DNA from: Methylobacterium sp. J-077
Lineage (GTDB): Bacteria > Pseudomonadota > Alphaproteobacteria > Rhizobiales > Beijerinckiaceae
NCBI RefSeq assembly: GCF_022829365.1
Contig: NZ_JAKSYJ010000111.1
Span: 91,615-155,614, forward strand
Reading direction: 5' to 3'
DNA length: 64,000 nucleotides
Shown in pieces: positions 25,724 through 35,010 of the stretch. The notes under the pieces were generated by a model. The model was not told the DNA's origin. It searched no databases and saw only the letters and a program-made list of their open reading frames with translations. A program made the position numbers and the translations under genes. The stretch's first letter is position 1. Each line of letters starts with the position of its first letter.

Positions 25724-28486
25724 CTATCCCGTCGAGCCGAAGCCGACCGCGATGCAGTTGATCGACAGGAGTAGGGCGGATTTCACAGCCTCACGCCGAT
25801 CCTCGTCGGTCTCGGCCCGGTAGCGGGCCAGCAGCTCGACCTGCTCGCGCCCGACCTGGTTGATGGTCGGCAGCCGGCCCTTCAGCCGGTCGCGGAACAG
25901 CGGGAAGCGCTCGGCGAGGTCCGTTCCCCCGCTCACCCGCAGCACCATCTCGCGGGTCAGCGCGTACTCGGACTCGATCATCGAGAAGATCCGGTCCCGG
26001 ATGCCCGCGTCGGGTACGAGGCCGGCATAGGCGCGGGCGATGTCGAGATCGACCATCATCAGGGTCTTCTCGACCTCGTCGAGGACCAGGCGGAAGACAC
26101 GGGAGTCTTGGAACAGGCGCTTCAGGGTGGCCTCACCGTCCCGGCCGCGCACGTCGAGGAAGCTCGCGAGCCCCGAGCCGACCCCGTACCAGCCGGTGAT
26201 CACGTGCCGGTTCTGCGACCACGCGAACACCCAGGGGATCGCCCGGAGATCCGAGAGCGAGCGGGCGCCGAACCGGCGGGCCGGACGCGAGCCGATGTTC
26301 AGGAGCGCGATCTCGTCCAGGGGGCTGGCCGACTGGAAGTAATCGACCAGCCCGTCGGTTTGGAGCAGCCGGACGTAGGCGGCCCGCGAGGCGCCGGCCA
26401 GCGCCTCCAGAGCATCGTCGTGGCCGACACTCGCCCGCTCGCCGTCGCCCGCCAGGGCATGCTCGAACACCGAGGCGGCGAGCAGCTCCATCTGGTAGGC
26501 GGCGGTGCCGCGGTTGGCGTATTTGAACGAGACGACCTCGCCCTGCTCGGTGGTGCGGAAGCGGCCGCGGATCGAGCCCGGCGGCTGGGCCATGATGCCC
26601 CGATGGGTCGGGACGCCGCCCCGGCTCACCGAGCCGCCGCGCCCGTGGAAGAACGCGATGCCGACGCCGAGGTCCTGGCCGAGCCGGGTCAGCTTGCTCT
26701 GCGCCTTGTACAGCTCCCAGTTGGCGGCGACGAAGCCGCCATCCTTGTTGGAGTCGGAATAGCCGATCATCACCTCCTGCACCCCGCCCTGCCAGCGGGT
26801 CGAGCGGCGCACCACCGGCACGGTGAGGAGCTCGCGCATGATCGCCGGGGCGGCACGCAGGTCGTCGATGGTCTCGAACAGGGGCACGATCGCCAAGGGG
26901 CAGATCTCGGGGCGGATGTCGGGGCCGGCGGCGTCGAGGAACACGCCGGCCTCCTTGGCCAGCAGGTACGCGCCGAGGACATCCTCCACCGAGCGGGTCA
27001 TCGACAGGATGAAGGCGCCGAACGCCTCCCGGTCGAGGCTCTCGCGCATCTCGGCCACCAGCGCGAAGGTCGCCAGGGTCTCGCGGGCGGCGTCGGGCAG
27101 GTTCTCGAAGGACCGCTCGGGGTCCCGGGGCCGGACCAGCTCCGCGTCGAGCCAGTGCCGCCACGCGGCCGAGCCCAGGGCCGGGGGCTCGCCCTCGCCG
27201 TTGCGCTGGCGCCAGAGCGCCTGCAGCGTCTCGGTGGTCCGGGTGGTGTTCTCGCGCAGGTCCAGGCGGACCGTGGAGAAGCGGAAGATCTCGACCATGC
27301 GGCGGACCGGCCGCACCAGGTCGCGGCCGAGGGCGCCGCATTTGGCGTCGTCCAGCCCGCGCTCCAGCACGCGCAGGTCCTCGATCAGGCCGTCGGCGCT
27401 GGCATAATCCGGCCCGGACGGGTGCTCGCCCTCGTTGCGGGCGATGGTCGCGTCGAGCTTGCGCAGGACGCAGGTGAGATACTGGCGGTACGGCTCGCCG
27501 GGATTGCGCCGGGCGATGGCCCGGGCCTGGCCGCTCTCGGCGAGCTGCCGCTCGAGTTCCCGGCGGAACGTCTCCGGCAACGGCAGCGCGCGCTCGGTGA
27601 GCGAGAGCGTCCGGCCGAGCTCGCGCACGCCGTCGCGGTAGCGGTTGAGCGAGGCCAGCGCGTTGCGGTGCAGGGCCTGCCGGGTGACTGCGGCCGTCAC
27701 GTAGGGATTGCCGTCCCGGTCGCCGCCGATCCACGAGCCGAACTGGAAGAACGGCGGCACCTGGAACGGCGTGCCGGGATAGGCCTCGGCCAGGGACTCC
27801 TCCAGGGTGTCCATGGTCTCGGGCAGCATCTCGAACAGGGTCTCGTCGAAGAAGTGCAGCCCCCAGGCGACCTCCCGCTCGACGGTGGCCTTCTCCAGGT
27901 GCAATTCGCCGGTCATCCAGACCAGCTCGATCTGGTCGCGCAGCTCGTTCATGAGCCCGTTGCGCTCGCGGTCGGTCCAGCGCGGCATCTCCAGCTCGCG
28001 CAGCACCAGGTAGATCCGCCGGAATTTCTCCAGCACGGTCACCCGCTTGCCCTCGGTCGGGTGCGCGGTCAGCGTCGGGCGGATGCGCAGGTCGGAGAGC
28101 AGCGCCTGGATCTTCTCCGGCGGAATGCCCTGGGCGCGCGCGTCGGCAAACACCTTCGCGAACGAGCCGCTCAAGGCCGCCCGTCCTTCCGTGCGCTCGA
28201 CGTGCCGGCGGCGGCGCATGGCGGCGTTCTGCTCGGCGATCGAGATCAGGTGGAACCAGATGCCCTGCACTTGGAGCGCGCGGGCCAGCATCTCCGGCGA
28301 GAACCGCGAGATGTCGGCGGTGCCGTGCAGCACCGCCTCGAGATCCGGATCGTGCCGGCGGGCGACGTCGAGCAGGGCCTGGAACAGGATGTCGAGGGCC
28401 TGCTCGGCCGAGGTGCCGGTGATCACCGGCGGCGCGAAGGCGCTGGCCTCGGCCAGGGCGGGCGATGCGTGGAGGGTACGGGTCAT
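25724..28486 (-). CDS. ppc: Phosphoenolpyruvate carboxylase
   Basis: Carboxylates PEP to oxaloacetate and so fixes the CO2 that enters the serine cycle. 920 aa, the usual bacterial length. The catalytic His lies in RPTLTAHPTEGKR (His near residue 142), and the glycine-rich catalytic loop is FHGRGGSVSRGGVPTHRGI in the C-terminal half. The very C-terminus ends INCIAVGFGSTG; most PEPCs end in NTG, and the last residues contribute to the active site, so the STG variant is worth noting. It lies between mtkB and mclA. Confidence 0.97.
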   Translation of the reverse strand: MTRTLHASPALAEASAFAPPVITGTSAEQALDILFQALLDVARRHDPDLEAVLHGTADISRFSPEMLARALQVQGIWFHLISIAEQNAAMRRRRHVERTEGRAALSGSFAKVFADARAQGIPPEKIQALLSDLRIRPTLTAHPTEGKRVTVLEKFRRIYLVLRELEMPRWTDRERNGLMNELRDQIELVWMTGELHLEKATVEREVAWGLHFFDETLFEMLPETMDTLEESLAEAYPGTPFQVPPFFQFGSWIGGDRDGNPYVTAAVTRQALHRNALASLNRYRDGVRELGRTLSLTERALPLPETFRRELERQLAESGQARAIARRNPGEPYRQYLTCVLRKLDATIARNEGEHPSGPDYASADGLIEDLRVLERGLDDAKCGALGRDLVRPVRRMVEIFRFSTVRLDLRENTTRTTETLQALWRQRNGEGEPPALGSAAWRHWLDAELVRPRDPERSFENLPDAARETLATFALVAEMRESLDREAFGAFILSMTRSVEDVLGAYLLAKEAGVFLDAAGPDIRPEICPLAIVPLFETIDDLRAAPAIMRELLTVPVVRRSTRWQGGVQEVMIGYSDSNKDGGFVAANWELYKAQSKLTRLGQDLGVGIAFFHGRGGSVSRGGVPTHRGIMAQPPGSIRGRFRTTEQGEVVSFKYANRGTAAYQMELLAASVFEHALAGDGERASVGHDDALEALAGASRAAYVRLLQTDGLVDYFQSASPLDEIALLNIGSRPARRFGARSLSDLRAIPWVFAWSQNRHVITGWYGVGSGLASFLDVRGRDGEATLKRLFQDSRVFRLVLDEVEKTLMMVDLDIARAYAGLVPDAGIRDRIFSMIESEYALTREMVLRVSGGTDLAERFPLFRDRLKGRLPTINQVGREQVELLARYRAETDEDRREAVKSALLLSINCIAVGFGSTG

Positions 28487-28530
28487 GGAGCCACCTCGTG
28501 GCGCACGTTTTTAGAGAAGCCGCCGCGATG

Positions 28531-28698
28531 TCCCCTCCCCCCCTCTGCGGGGGAGGGTGGCCCCCGCAGTGGGGGGAGGGAGAGGGGAGCGACGGTGCCG
28601 GAGAGGTCGCGACGGGCCTCGCATCCTGGAGCGTTGCGCTGCCCCTCTCCCGCCCCGCATCCGCGGGGCACCCTCCCCCGCAGAGGGGGGAGGGTTGA
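28531..28698. repeat. Cluster of GC-rich hairpin repeats in the mtkB-ppc spacer
   Basis: Two groups of CCCTCCCC/GGGGAGGG palindromes (28531-28594 and 28641-28698) fill most of the 217-bp spacer. The stretches CTCTGCGGGGGAGGG and CCCTCCCCCGCAGAGG are reverse complements, so the two groups can also pair with each other. No gene is visible here. Confidence 0.75.
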
Positions 28699-28703
28699 GA
28701 CAG

Positions 28704-29594
28704 CTACGCCGCCCGGGCGAGCACGTCGGCGACGGTCTGGCCGAACGAGCCGGGATCGGGCGCGACGGTGAGGCCGTAGGAGCGCATGATCTCGGCCTTC
28801 TCGGCGGCGCTGTCGCCGGCCGCCGAGATGATCGCCCCGGCATGGCCCATCCGGCGGCCCTTCGGGGCCGTGAGCCCGGCCACGAAGCCGATCACCGGCT
28901 TCGACATGTTGTCCCGGATCCAGGCGGAGGCCTCGGCCTCCTGCGGGCCGCCGATCTCGCCGATCATCAGCACCGCGTCGGTATCCGGGTCGGTCTCGAA
29001 CAGGGCGAGGTGGTCGAGGAACGACGAGCCGTTGATCGGGTCGCCGCCGATGCCCACCGAGGTCGAGATTCCGAGGCCCAGCGCCTTGAGTTGCGAGGCG
29101 GCCTCGTAGCCCAGCGTGCCCGAGCGCGAGATCACCCCGACATTGCCCGGGAGGTAGATGTGGCCGGGCATGATGCCGAGCATCGCCTTGCCGGGCGAGA
29201 TGATGCCGGCGCAGTTCGGGCCGACCACCATGGTGCGGCGATCCCGGGGATAGCGCATCAGGTAGCGCTTCACCCGCATCATGTCCTGGGCCGGGATGCC
29301 GTCGGTGATCGAGCAGACCAGCCGCAGCCCGGCATCGGCCGCCTCCATGATGGCGTCGGCCGCAAACGGCGGCGCCACGAAGGTGATCGACGTGGTGGCG
29401 CCGGTGGCGGCGACCGCCTCCTTGACGGTGTTGAACACCGGCAGGCCGAGATGGCTGCGGCCGCCCTTGCCGGGTGTGACGCCGCCGACGACGTTCGTGC
29501 CGTAATCCAGCATCTCCTTGGCGTGGAAGGTGCCCTTGTCGCCCGTGATGCCCTGGACGATGATCGGGGTGGTCTCGTCGATGAGGATGCTCAT
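28704..29594 (-). CDS. mtkB: Malate-CoA ligase (malate thiokinase) alpha subunit
   Basis: Forms malyl-CoA from malate, CoA and ATP together with MtkA. 296 aa of the succinyl-CoA synthetase alpha type: CoA-binding Rossmann part GITGDKGTFHAKEMLDYGTN, IGEIGGPQEAEASAWI, and the phosphorylated His in RRMGHAGAIISAAGD near residue 247. It starts 14 nt after the mtkA stop, so the subunits are cotranscribed. Confidence 0.96.
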   Translation of the reverse strand: MSILIDETTPIIVQGITGDKGTFHAKEMLDYGTNVVGGVTPGKGGRSHLGLPVFNTVKEAVAATGATTSITFVAPPFAADAIMEAADAGLRLVCSITDGIPAQDMMRVKRYLMRYPRDRRTMVVGPNCAGIISPGKAMLGIMPGHIYLPGNVGVISRSGTLGYEAASQLKALGLGISTSVGIGGDPINGSSFLDHLALFETDPDTDAVLMIGEIGGPQEAEASAWIRDNMSKPVIGFVAGLTAPKGRRMGHAGAIISAAGDSAAEKAEIMRSYGLTVAPDPGSFGQTVADVLARAA

Positions 29595-29608
29595 GGCGTG
29601 GTCTCCCC

Positions 29609-30787
29609 TCAGCGGTTCTTCTTGGCGGCGTCGCAGGCGTCGACCGCCTTGCGCGCCGCGTCCGACAGGGTGTCGGCGGTGATCAGGTCGAGGCCGCTCT
29701 CGGCCAGGATCTTCTGGCCGGCCTCGACGTTCGTGCCGGCGAGCCGAACCACCAGGGGTACGTCGATCTTCACCTCCCGGGCGGCCTGGATCACGCCCTC
29801 GGCGACCCAGTCGCAGCGATTGATTCCGGCGAAGATGTTGACCAGGATCGCCTTGACGTTGCGGTCCGAGAGAACGAGCCGGAACGCCGTGGCGACCCGC
29901 TCGGGCGATGCCCCGCCGCCCACGTCCAGAAAGTTCGCCGGCTCGCCGCCTGCGTGCTTGATCATGTCCATGGTCGCCATGGCGAGCCCGGCGCCGTTGA
30001 CGATGCAGCCGATCTCGCCCTCGAGCCCGATATAGCTGAGGTTGTGCTCGGCAGCCTGCGCCTCGCGGGGATCGCCCTGCGACGGGTCGTGCATGTCGGC
30101 GATGCCCGGCCGGCGGAACATCGCGTTGTCATCGAAGGACATCTTGGCATCGAGGGCCAGCACCCGGTCGTCCTTGGTGACGACCAGCGGGTTGATCTCC
30201 AGCATCGTGCCGTCGCAGTCGCGGAACGCCCGGTAGGCGTTCATGATGGTCTTCACCGCGGCCGAGACCTGCTTGATGTTCAGGCCGAGCTGAAAGGCGA
30301 TCTCCCGGGCCTGGAACTGCTGCAGGCCCACCGCCGGCTCGACCACCACCTGGATCAGCGCCTCGGGCTCGTTGGCGGCGATCTCCTCGATATCCATGCC
30401 GCCGCGCTGGCTGGCGATGACGCGCACGCGCTCGGCCTTCCGGTCCAGCACGTAGCCGAGATAGAGCTCGCGCTCGAACGGGTCGGCGGTCTCGACATAG
30501 ACCCGCTGGACCGGCTTGCCCTCGGGCCCCGTCTGCAGGGTGACGAGGCGCTTGCCGAGCAGCTCCTTGGCGGCGTCGCGGACCTCGTTGTAGGTCCGGC
30601 AAAGCTTGATCCCGCCGGCCTTGCCACGGGCGCCGGCATGGATCTGCGCCTTCACGGCCCAGAACGAGCCGCCGAGCTCGGTCGCGGCGTAGACCGCCTG
30701 GTCCGGGCTGAACGCGATGGCGCCCTTCGGGACCGCGACACCGAAGCTCGCGAGCAGCTCCTTGGCTTGGTACTCGTGGACGTCCAT
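29609..30787 (-). CDS. mtkA: Malate-CoA ligase beta subunit
   Basis: 392 aa ATP-grasp subunit of malate thiokinase, related to SucC. It begins with [20 protein letters not shown], has [18 protein letters not shown] for nucleotide binding and a CoA-ligase domain with [19 protein letters not shown] and [16 protein letters not shown]. It is the first gene of the second serine-cycle unit: a factor-independent terminator and an AT-rich putative promoter precede it. Confidence 0.96.
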   Translation of the reverse strand: MDVHEYQAKELLASFGVAVPKGAIAFSPDQAVYAATELGGSFWAVKAQIHAGARGKAGGIKLCRTYNEVRDAAKELLGKRLVTLQTGPEGKPVQRVYVETADPFERELYLGYVLDRKAERVRVIASQRGGMDIEEIAANEPEALIQVVVEPAVGLQQFQAREIAFQLGLNIKQVSAAVKTIMNAYRAFRDCDGTMLEINPLVVTKDDRVLALDAKMSFDDNAMFRRPGIADMHDPSQGDPREAQAAEHNLSYIGLEGEIGCIVNGAGLAMATMDMIKHAGGEPANFLDVGGGASPERVATAFRLVLSDRNVKAILVNIFAGINRCDWVAEGVIQAAREVKIDVPLVVRLAGTNVEAGQKILAESGLDLITADTLSDAARKAVDACDAAKKNR

Positions 30788-30945
30788 TCGGCGCCTCCTC
30801 CGCGGTCGTTGCCGCCGTCTGACGCTGTCTACTTTAGTTGAATGGGAAGATTACGCCCGTCAAATTTTTTGATCTATCGGTTTAGGCGACCTTTTTCGCG
30901 GTTGCAAAACGAATTGTATCTATCGTTGCACTGCAGCATTCCGGC
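30788..30945 (-). promoter_or_regulatory. Putative promoter region of mtkA-mtkB-ppc-mclA
   Basis: A 158-bp AT-rich stretch between mtkA and the upstream terminator. It contains AAATTTTTTG at 30862-30871 (CAAAAAATTT on the transcribed strand, flanked as TCAAA/TTTGA), which recurs exactly upstream of sga at 35400-35409. Serine-cycle genes in M. extorquens are controlled by the LysR-type regulator QscR, and this region is where its site would be expected. Assignment is inference. Confidence 0.5.
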
Positions 30946-30981
30946 AAAAAGAAAGGCCGGGGGCAAAATGCACCCGGCCTT
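30946..30981 (-). terminator. Factor-independent terminator after fchA
   Basis: On the minus strand a 13-nt stem (AAGGCCGGGTGCA against its complement with one mismatch, loop TTT) is followed by TTTCTTTTT. It lies 45 nt after the fchA stop and would end the sga-hprA-mtdA-fchA transcript. Confidence 0.8.
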
Positions 30982-31025
30982 CACTGGCGATCCATTTGCG
31001 GCACCCGTGGCGGGTGCAGCCCGGT

Positions 31026-31667
31026 TCAATTCACCTTGGCCGTGACGACTCCGTAGACCTTCTCCGTAAGCGCACCGGCCTCGGCGAGCAGGCCTTCGAG
31101 TTCCTGGAGCCGCTCGTCGGCGAACTCCCGATCCTCGATCCCCTTGGCGTTGACGTAGACGTTGAGCGCCGCGCTGCGCAGGCCGGCATAGGCCGATAGC
31201 ACAGCCACGCCGGCATCGGAGACGACGTTGAGGTTGCCCTTGTCGGCGGTGATCGCCGCAAGGTCGATCACCGTGCGGCAGGCTCGGCAGCAGGACAGCG
31301 GCACGTCGGTGGCCGTCCGGAGCGCGGCCTGGATCGCCGTGGCGCGGGCCGCCTTCTCGTCGTCGGTGCCCTTGGGCAGGCCGTAGGCGCCCATCACGGC
31401 GTCGAAGGCCTGGACGTCCTCGCCGATCATGCCGGTGAGCACGACCCGCAGGCCCTCGGACCGGGCGAGCACGTCCTTCAGCTCGGCCTCGACCTCCACG
31501 TACTTCTTCTTGCCGATGGTCAGATTGCAGACCATCGACACCAGGGCCGCACCCATGGCGCCGGAGATCGCCGCCGCGCCGCCGCCGCCGGGGGTCGGGG
31601 CGGCGCTCGCCAGCGCCGTCAGGAACGTCTCGATGCTGTCGGTCTCGGGGGGATGTGTCTCGGTCAC
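31026..31667 (-). CDS. fchA: Methenyltetrahydrofolate cyclohydrolase
   Basis: Interconverts methenyl-H4F and formyl-H4F in the C1-folate branch of methylotrophy. 213 aa, of the formiminotransferase-cyclodeaminase fold rather than FolD: SAAPTPGGGGAAAISGAMGAALVSM near residue 25, followed by LTIGKKKYVEVEAEL. It lies 12 nt after mtdA, with which it works directly. A terminator follows. Confidence 0.96.
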   Translation of the reverse strand: MTETHPPETDSIETFLTALASAAPTPGGGGAAAISGAMGAALVSMVCNLTIGKKKYVEVEAELKDVLARSEGLRVVLTGMIGEDVQAFDAVMGAYGLPKGTDDEKAARATAIQAALRTATDVPLSCCRACRTVIDLAAITADKGNLNVVSDAGVAVLSAYAGLRSAALNVYVNAKGIEDREFADERLQELEGLLAEAGALTEKVYGVVTAKVN

Positions 31668-31679
31668 CGGCGCCTCCCC

Positions 31680-32540
31680 TCAGGCCATCGACTTGGCGAG
31701 CGCGTAGATCTCCTCGGCATCGAGCACCTGCTCGGTGCTCTCGAAGAGCTGACCTACGCAGGCCCGGTGCAGCTTGAGCTTCAGGCCGCCGATCCCGAGG
31801 GCGCCGAAGGCCTTCTTGCCGTTGCGATCCTTGCCCTTGTCCATCACCTCGATGCCGCCGATGCCGGTCGGGGGCTGGGCGTTGTAGTCGGCCACGAATT
31901 CGATCGACGGTTCCTGCGCCCAGGCGGCTTCGGGGAGCAGCTCGACGCCGATGGCGCCGGCCGTGAACACGAGGTTGGTGCCCTTCACCAGCGCGACGCG
32001 GGAGGCCTCATCGGGGGTGGCGGCGGCCTTCACGTTGACCTTGAAGCGGGTGTTGATCTGGTCGGCGGCGGCCTGGGTCTTGTCGAGCGCCCGGCCCGCG
32101 ATCGTCACCTCGGCGCCCTCGCCGGCGAGCAGCGCCGCCGAGCGCATGCCCACCGGGCCGGTGCCCGCCAGCACGACCGCCTTCTTGCCCTGCAGCGAGC
32201 CCGCGGCCTTGGCCACCAGCGCCACGCCGGCGGCGGCCGTGGTGTTCGAGCCGTTGGAATCGAGCATCACCGAGACCCGGAACGGGCCGAAGAACCGCTT
32301 CTTGACGGCCGCGAACAGCTCCTCGCCGGCCGCCATGCTGCCGCCGCCGACGAAGATCGCCGTCGACTTCTTCTCGGAGCCGCCGCGGGTGTAGATCGTG
32401 CCGTCGACCAGAGCGCCGACGTTGTCGGGGGTCACGCTGCCGTAGCCGGTGATGTGATCGGCGCCGCCGTCGTAGCCGACCACCGTGTCGAACACGTTCG
32501 GGACCGGATCGGTGTCGAACAGGAACAGCAGCTTCTTCAT
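31680..32540 (-). CDS. mtdA: NADP-dependent methylene-H4F/methylene-H4MPT dehydrogenase
   Basis: Oxidises methylene-tetrahydrofolate (and the methanopterin analogue) with NADP. 286 aa from ATG 32540 (MKKLLFLFDTDPVPNVFDTV), the well-known N-terminus of methylotroph MtdA. The Rossmann segment is KKAVVLAGTGPVGMRSAALL. Longer in-frame starts would run into the hairpin repeats and lack homology. It is separated from hprA by 213 bp of structured repeat and is tightly linked to fchA. Confidence 0.96.
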   Translation of the reverse strand: MKKLLFLFDTDPVPNVFDTVVGYDGGADHITGYGSVTPDNVGALVDGTIYTRGGSEKKSTAIFVGGGSMAAGEELFAAVKKRFFGPFRVSVMLDSNGSNTTAAAGVALVAKAAGSLQGKKAVVLAGTGPVGMRSAALLAGEGAEVTIAGRALDKTQAAADQINTRFKVNVKAAATPDEASRVALVKGTNLVFTAGAIGVELLPEAAWAQEPSIEFVADYNAQPPTGIGGIEVMDKGKDRNGKKAFGALGIGGLKLKLHRACVGQLFESTEQVLDAEEIYALAKSMA

Positions 32541-32621
32541 CTCGGTTTCGATCCTTGTGTCGCGCCCAACGGCGCTGTCGCTGATTGTCGTTCGCGCTGT
32601 GGCGGAGATGCGCGGCCCTCT

Positions 32622-32727
32622 CCTCCCCCTTGTGGGGAGGAGCTGGAGGTGGGGGTGGTTCCGGAATGACCGGGGCGCTGCCGTCTGCACCACCCCCACC
32701 CCTAAACCCCTCCCCACAAGGGGGAGG
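32622..32727. repeat. Large nested inverted repeat in the hprA-mtdA spacer
   Basis: CCTCCCCCTTGTGGGGAGG (32622-32640) is the exact reverse complement of the segment at 32709-32727, and GGTGGGGGTGGT (32648-32659) pairs exactly with ACCACCCCCACC (32689-32700). Each 19-mer can also fold on itself. The whole 106-bp unit could form one long stem on the mRNA. Confidence 0.85.
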
Positions 32728-32753
32728 GGAAAGCGCCCTCCAAAATCCCTCGG

Positions 32754-33698
32754 CTATCCCTCGACCACGTTCTGCGGCTTGCCCGCCACGAACGCCTCGA
32801 CATTGTCGACGAGCTGGTCGGCGAGGATCTGCATCGCCTCCTTGCTGGCCCAGGCCACGTGCGGGGTCACGATCAGGTTCGGCAGGTCGGCCTCGCACAG
32901 GATGTTGCCGTCCTTGGGCGGCTCCTGCGCGACCACGTCGAAGCCCGCCCCCGCGATGGTGCCGTCCTTGAGCGCGGCCAGAAGCGCCGCCTCGTCCACC
33001 AGCCCGCCCCGGGCCGTATTGATCAGGATGGCGTTCTTCTTCATCCGCTTGAGCTCGGCCGCGCCGATCAGCCCCTTGGTGTCGGGGGTCAGCGGCACGT
33101 GCAGCGTGATCACGTCGGACTGGGTGAGGATCGTCTCGAAATCGACCAGCCCGTCCTGCGGGAACACGTCGTAGGCCAGAACCTTCATGCCCAGCGCCTC
33201 GGCGCGCTTGCCGATCGACTTGCCGAGCGCCCCGTAGCCGACGATCCCGAGCGTCGAGCCGGCGATGTCGTAGATCGGGTAGTCGAAGTAGCAGAACTGC
33301 TTGGACTTCGCCCAATCGCCCCGCCGCACCGAGTTGGCGTAGGGCACGATCGCCCGGCGCAGGGCGAACATCAGCCCGACCACGTGCTCGGGCACGGTGT
33401 TGAACGCGTAGTTGCGGATGTTGACGACCGTGACCCCTTGAGCCTTCGCCTGGGCCTTGTCGACCACGTCGGTGCCGGTGGCGGCCACCGCGATCAGCTT
33501 CAGGTCGGGGAGTTGCTTCAGGGTCTCGGCCCGCATCGGGACCTTGTTGATCAGCGCGATCTCGGCTCCCTGAAGCCGCGCGATCGTGTCCTCGGGCGTC
33601 CAGGTGGAGTCGTGCTCGACGTATTCGTGCGGGAAGCTGAACGGCCGGACCGTCGCGTCGAGGGACTCACGGTCCAGGAACACGATTTTCTTCGTCAT
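32754..33698 (-). CDS. hprA: Hydroxypyruvate reductase
   Basis: Reduces hydroxypyruvate to D-glycerate in the serine cycle. 314 aa D-2-hydroxyacid dehydrogenase: Rossmann loop GIVGYGALGKSIGKRAEALG, catalytic Arg in INTARGGLVDE, Glu in GAGFDVVAQEPP and His in VTPHVAWAS. Length and the start MTKKIVFLDRESLDATVRPF agree with the methylotroph enzyme. It follows sga by 103 bp. Confidence 0.97.
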   Translation of the reverse strand: MTKKIVFLDRESLDATVRPFSFPHEYVEHDSTWTPEDTIARLQGAEIALINKVPMRAETLKQLPDLKLIAVAATGTDVVDKAQAKAQGVTVVNIRNYAFNTVPEHVVGLMFALRRAIVPYANSVRRGDWAKSKQFCYFDYPIYDIAGSTLGIVGYGALGKSIGKRAEALGMKVLAYDVFPQDGLVDFETILTQSDVITLHVPLTPDTKGLIGAAELKRMKKNAILINTARGGLVDEAALLAALKDGTIAGAGFDVVAQEPPKDGNILCEADLPNLIVTPHVAWASKEAMQILADQLVDNVEAFVAGKPQNVVEG

Positions 33699-33801
33699 GG
33701 ATCCCCTCTCGGGCGACGGGCGGTTTCCTCGGGATTCTTGGTCTTCCTTGCGCGTCGGGGCGGGTCCGGCAACCCGGTCCCGCCCCGATCGCGTGCGCGG
33801 C

Positions 33802-35010
33802 TTACGCCTTATGCAGCGGATTCTCGCGCAGGTAGCTGGACGCCGCGGCGACGCCGGAGCCCGGCGTGACCTTGATGCCGCAATCGAGCATCGCCATCTC
33901 GGCGCCCGCGATGGCGCCGAGCAGCGACAGCTCGTTCAGATCGCCCAGGTGGCCGATCCGGAACACCTTGCCGGCGACTTTCGACAGGCCGGCACCCAGC
34001 GAGAGATTGTAGCGGTCGTAGGCGTGGGTGATCACCTGGGCGGCGTCGGCGCCCTCCGGGACCACGATCGCCGTGACCGTGTCGGAGTTCCACTTGGGCT
34101 CCTTGGCGCAGGGCTTCAGGCCCCAGGCCGCCACCGCCTGGCGGGTCGCCTCGGCGAGCACGTGATGGCGATGGTAGATGTTCTCCAGCCCCTCCTCCTT
34201 CACGATCGCCAGGGCCTCGCGCAGGCCGTAGAGCAGCGGCAGAACCGGCGTGTAGGGGAAGTAGCCCGTGGCGTTGGCCGCGAGCTGGTCCTTCCAGGCG
34301 AAGTAGGCGTGGCCGAGCCGGTCGTTGCGGCCCGCCCCGCCCTCGGCGATCTTCAGCGCCTTCGGGCTGATGCAGATCAGGCCGAGGCCGGCCGGCAGCA
34401 TGAAGCCCTTCTGCGAGCCCGCGATGGCGCAGTCGACGCCCCATTCGTCCATCTTGAACGGCAGCGAGCCGATCGACGAGATGCCGTCCACGAACAGCAG
34501 CGCCGGGTGGCCGGCAGCGTCGAGCGCCTTGCGCACCGCAGCGATGTCGCTGGTGACGCCGGTGGCGGTCTCGTTGTGGACGACCATCACGGCCTTGATG
34601 GCGTGGTCCTTGTCGGCCCGGAGCGCCTCCTCGATCTTCTGCGGATCGGCGCCGGTGCCCCACTCCTCCTCTTGGACGATCACCTCGAGGCCGAGGCGCT
34701 GGGCCATGTCGACCCAGAGATGGCTGAACTGGCCGTAGCGGGACGTGAGCACCTTGTCGCCGCGGCACAGGGTATTGGACAGGGCCGATTCCCAGATGCC
34801 GGTGCCCGAGGACGGGAACAGGATGATCGTCCCGGCGGTCGAGCCGAACACGATCTTGGAATCCTGGAGGAGCGGCTTCACCAACTCAGGGAAGCTCGGC
34901 GAGCGGTGATCCTCGGATGGCACGTGCATCGCGCGCAGGACGCGATCCGGGATGTTCGTGGGGCCCGGGATGAACAGGTGATTGCGACCGGGGCGCCGGG
35001 TTGCGGCCAT
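33802..35010 (-). CDS. sga: Serine-glyoxylate aminotransferase
   Basis: Transfers the amino group of serine to glyoxylate, giving hydroxypyruvate and glycine. 402 aa class V PLP enzyme with the Lys Schiff-base site in GSQKGFMLPAGLG near residue 200 and the N-terminal GRNHLFIPGPTNIPDRVLRA. It is the first gene of the serine-cycle run. The start at 35010 is supported by GGAGGAAA about 5 nt upstream on the minus strand. Confidence 0.97.
   Translation of the reverse strand: MAATRRPGRNHLFIPGPTNIPDRVLRAMHVPSEDHRSPSFPELVKPLLQDSKIVFGSTAGTIILFPSSGTGIWESALSNTLCRGDKVLTSRYGQFSHLWVDMAQRLGLEVIVQEEEWGTGADPQKIEEALRADKDHAIKAVMVVHNETATGVTSDIAAVRKALDAAGHPALLFVDGISSIGSLPFKMDEWGVDCAIAGSQKGFMLPAGLGLICISPKALKIAEGGAGRNDRLGHAYFAWKDQLAANATGYFPYTPVLPLLYGLREALAIVKEEGLENIYHRHHVLAEATRQAVAAWGLKPCAKEPKWNSDTVTAIVVPEGADAAQVITHAYDRYNLSLGAGLSKVAGKVFRIGHLGDLNELSLLGAIAGAEMAMLDCGIKVTPGSGVAAASSYLRENPLHKA

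Noticed and set aside
26108..28771. Plus-strand open frame of 887 codons opposite ppc
   Set aside because: Antisense shadow of PEP carboxylase; composition is repetitive and no motif is recognisable.
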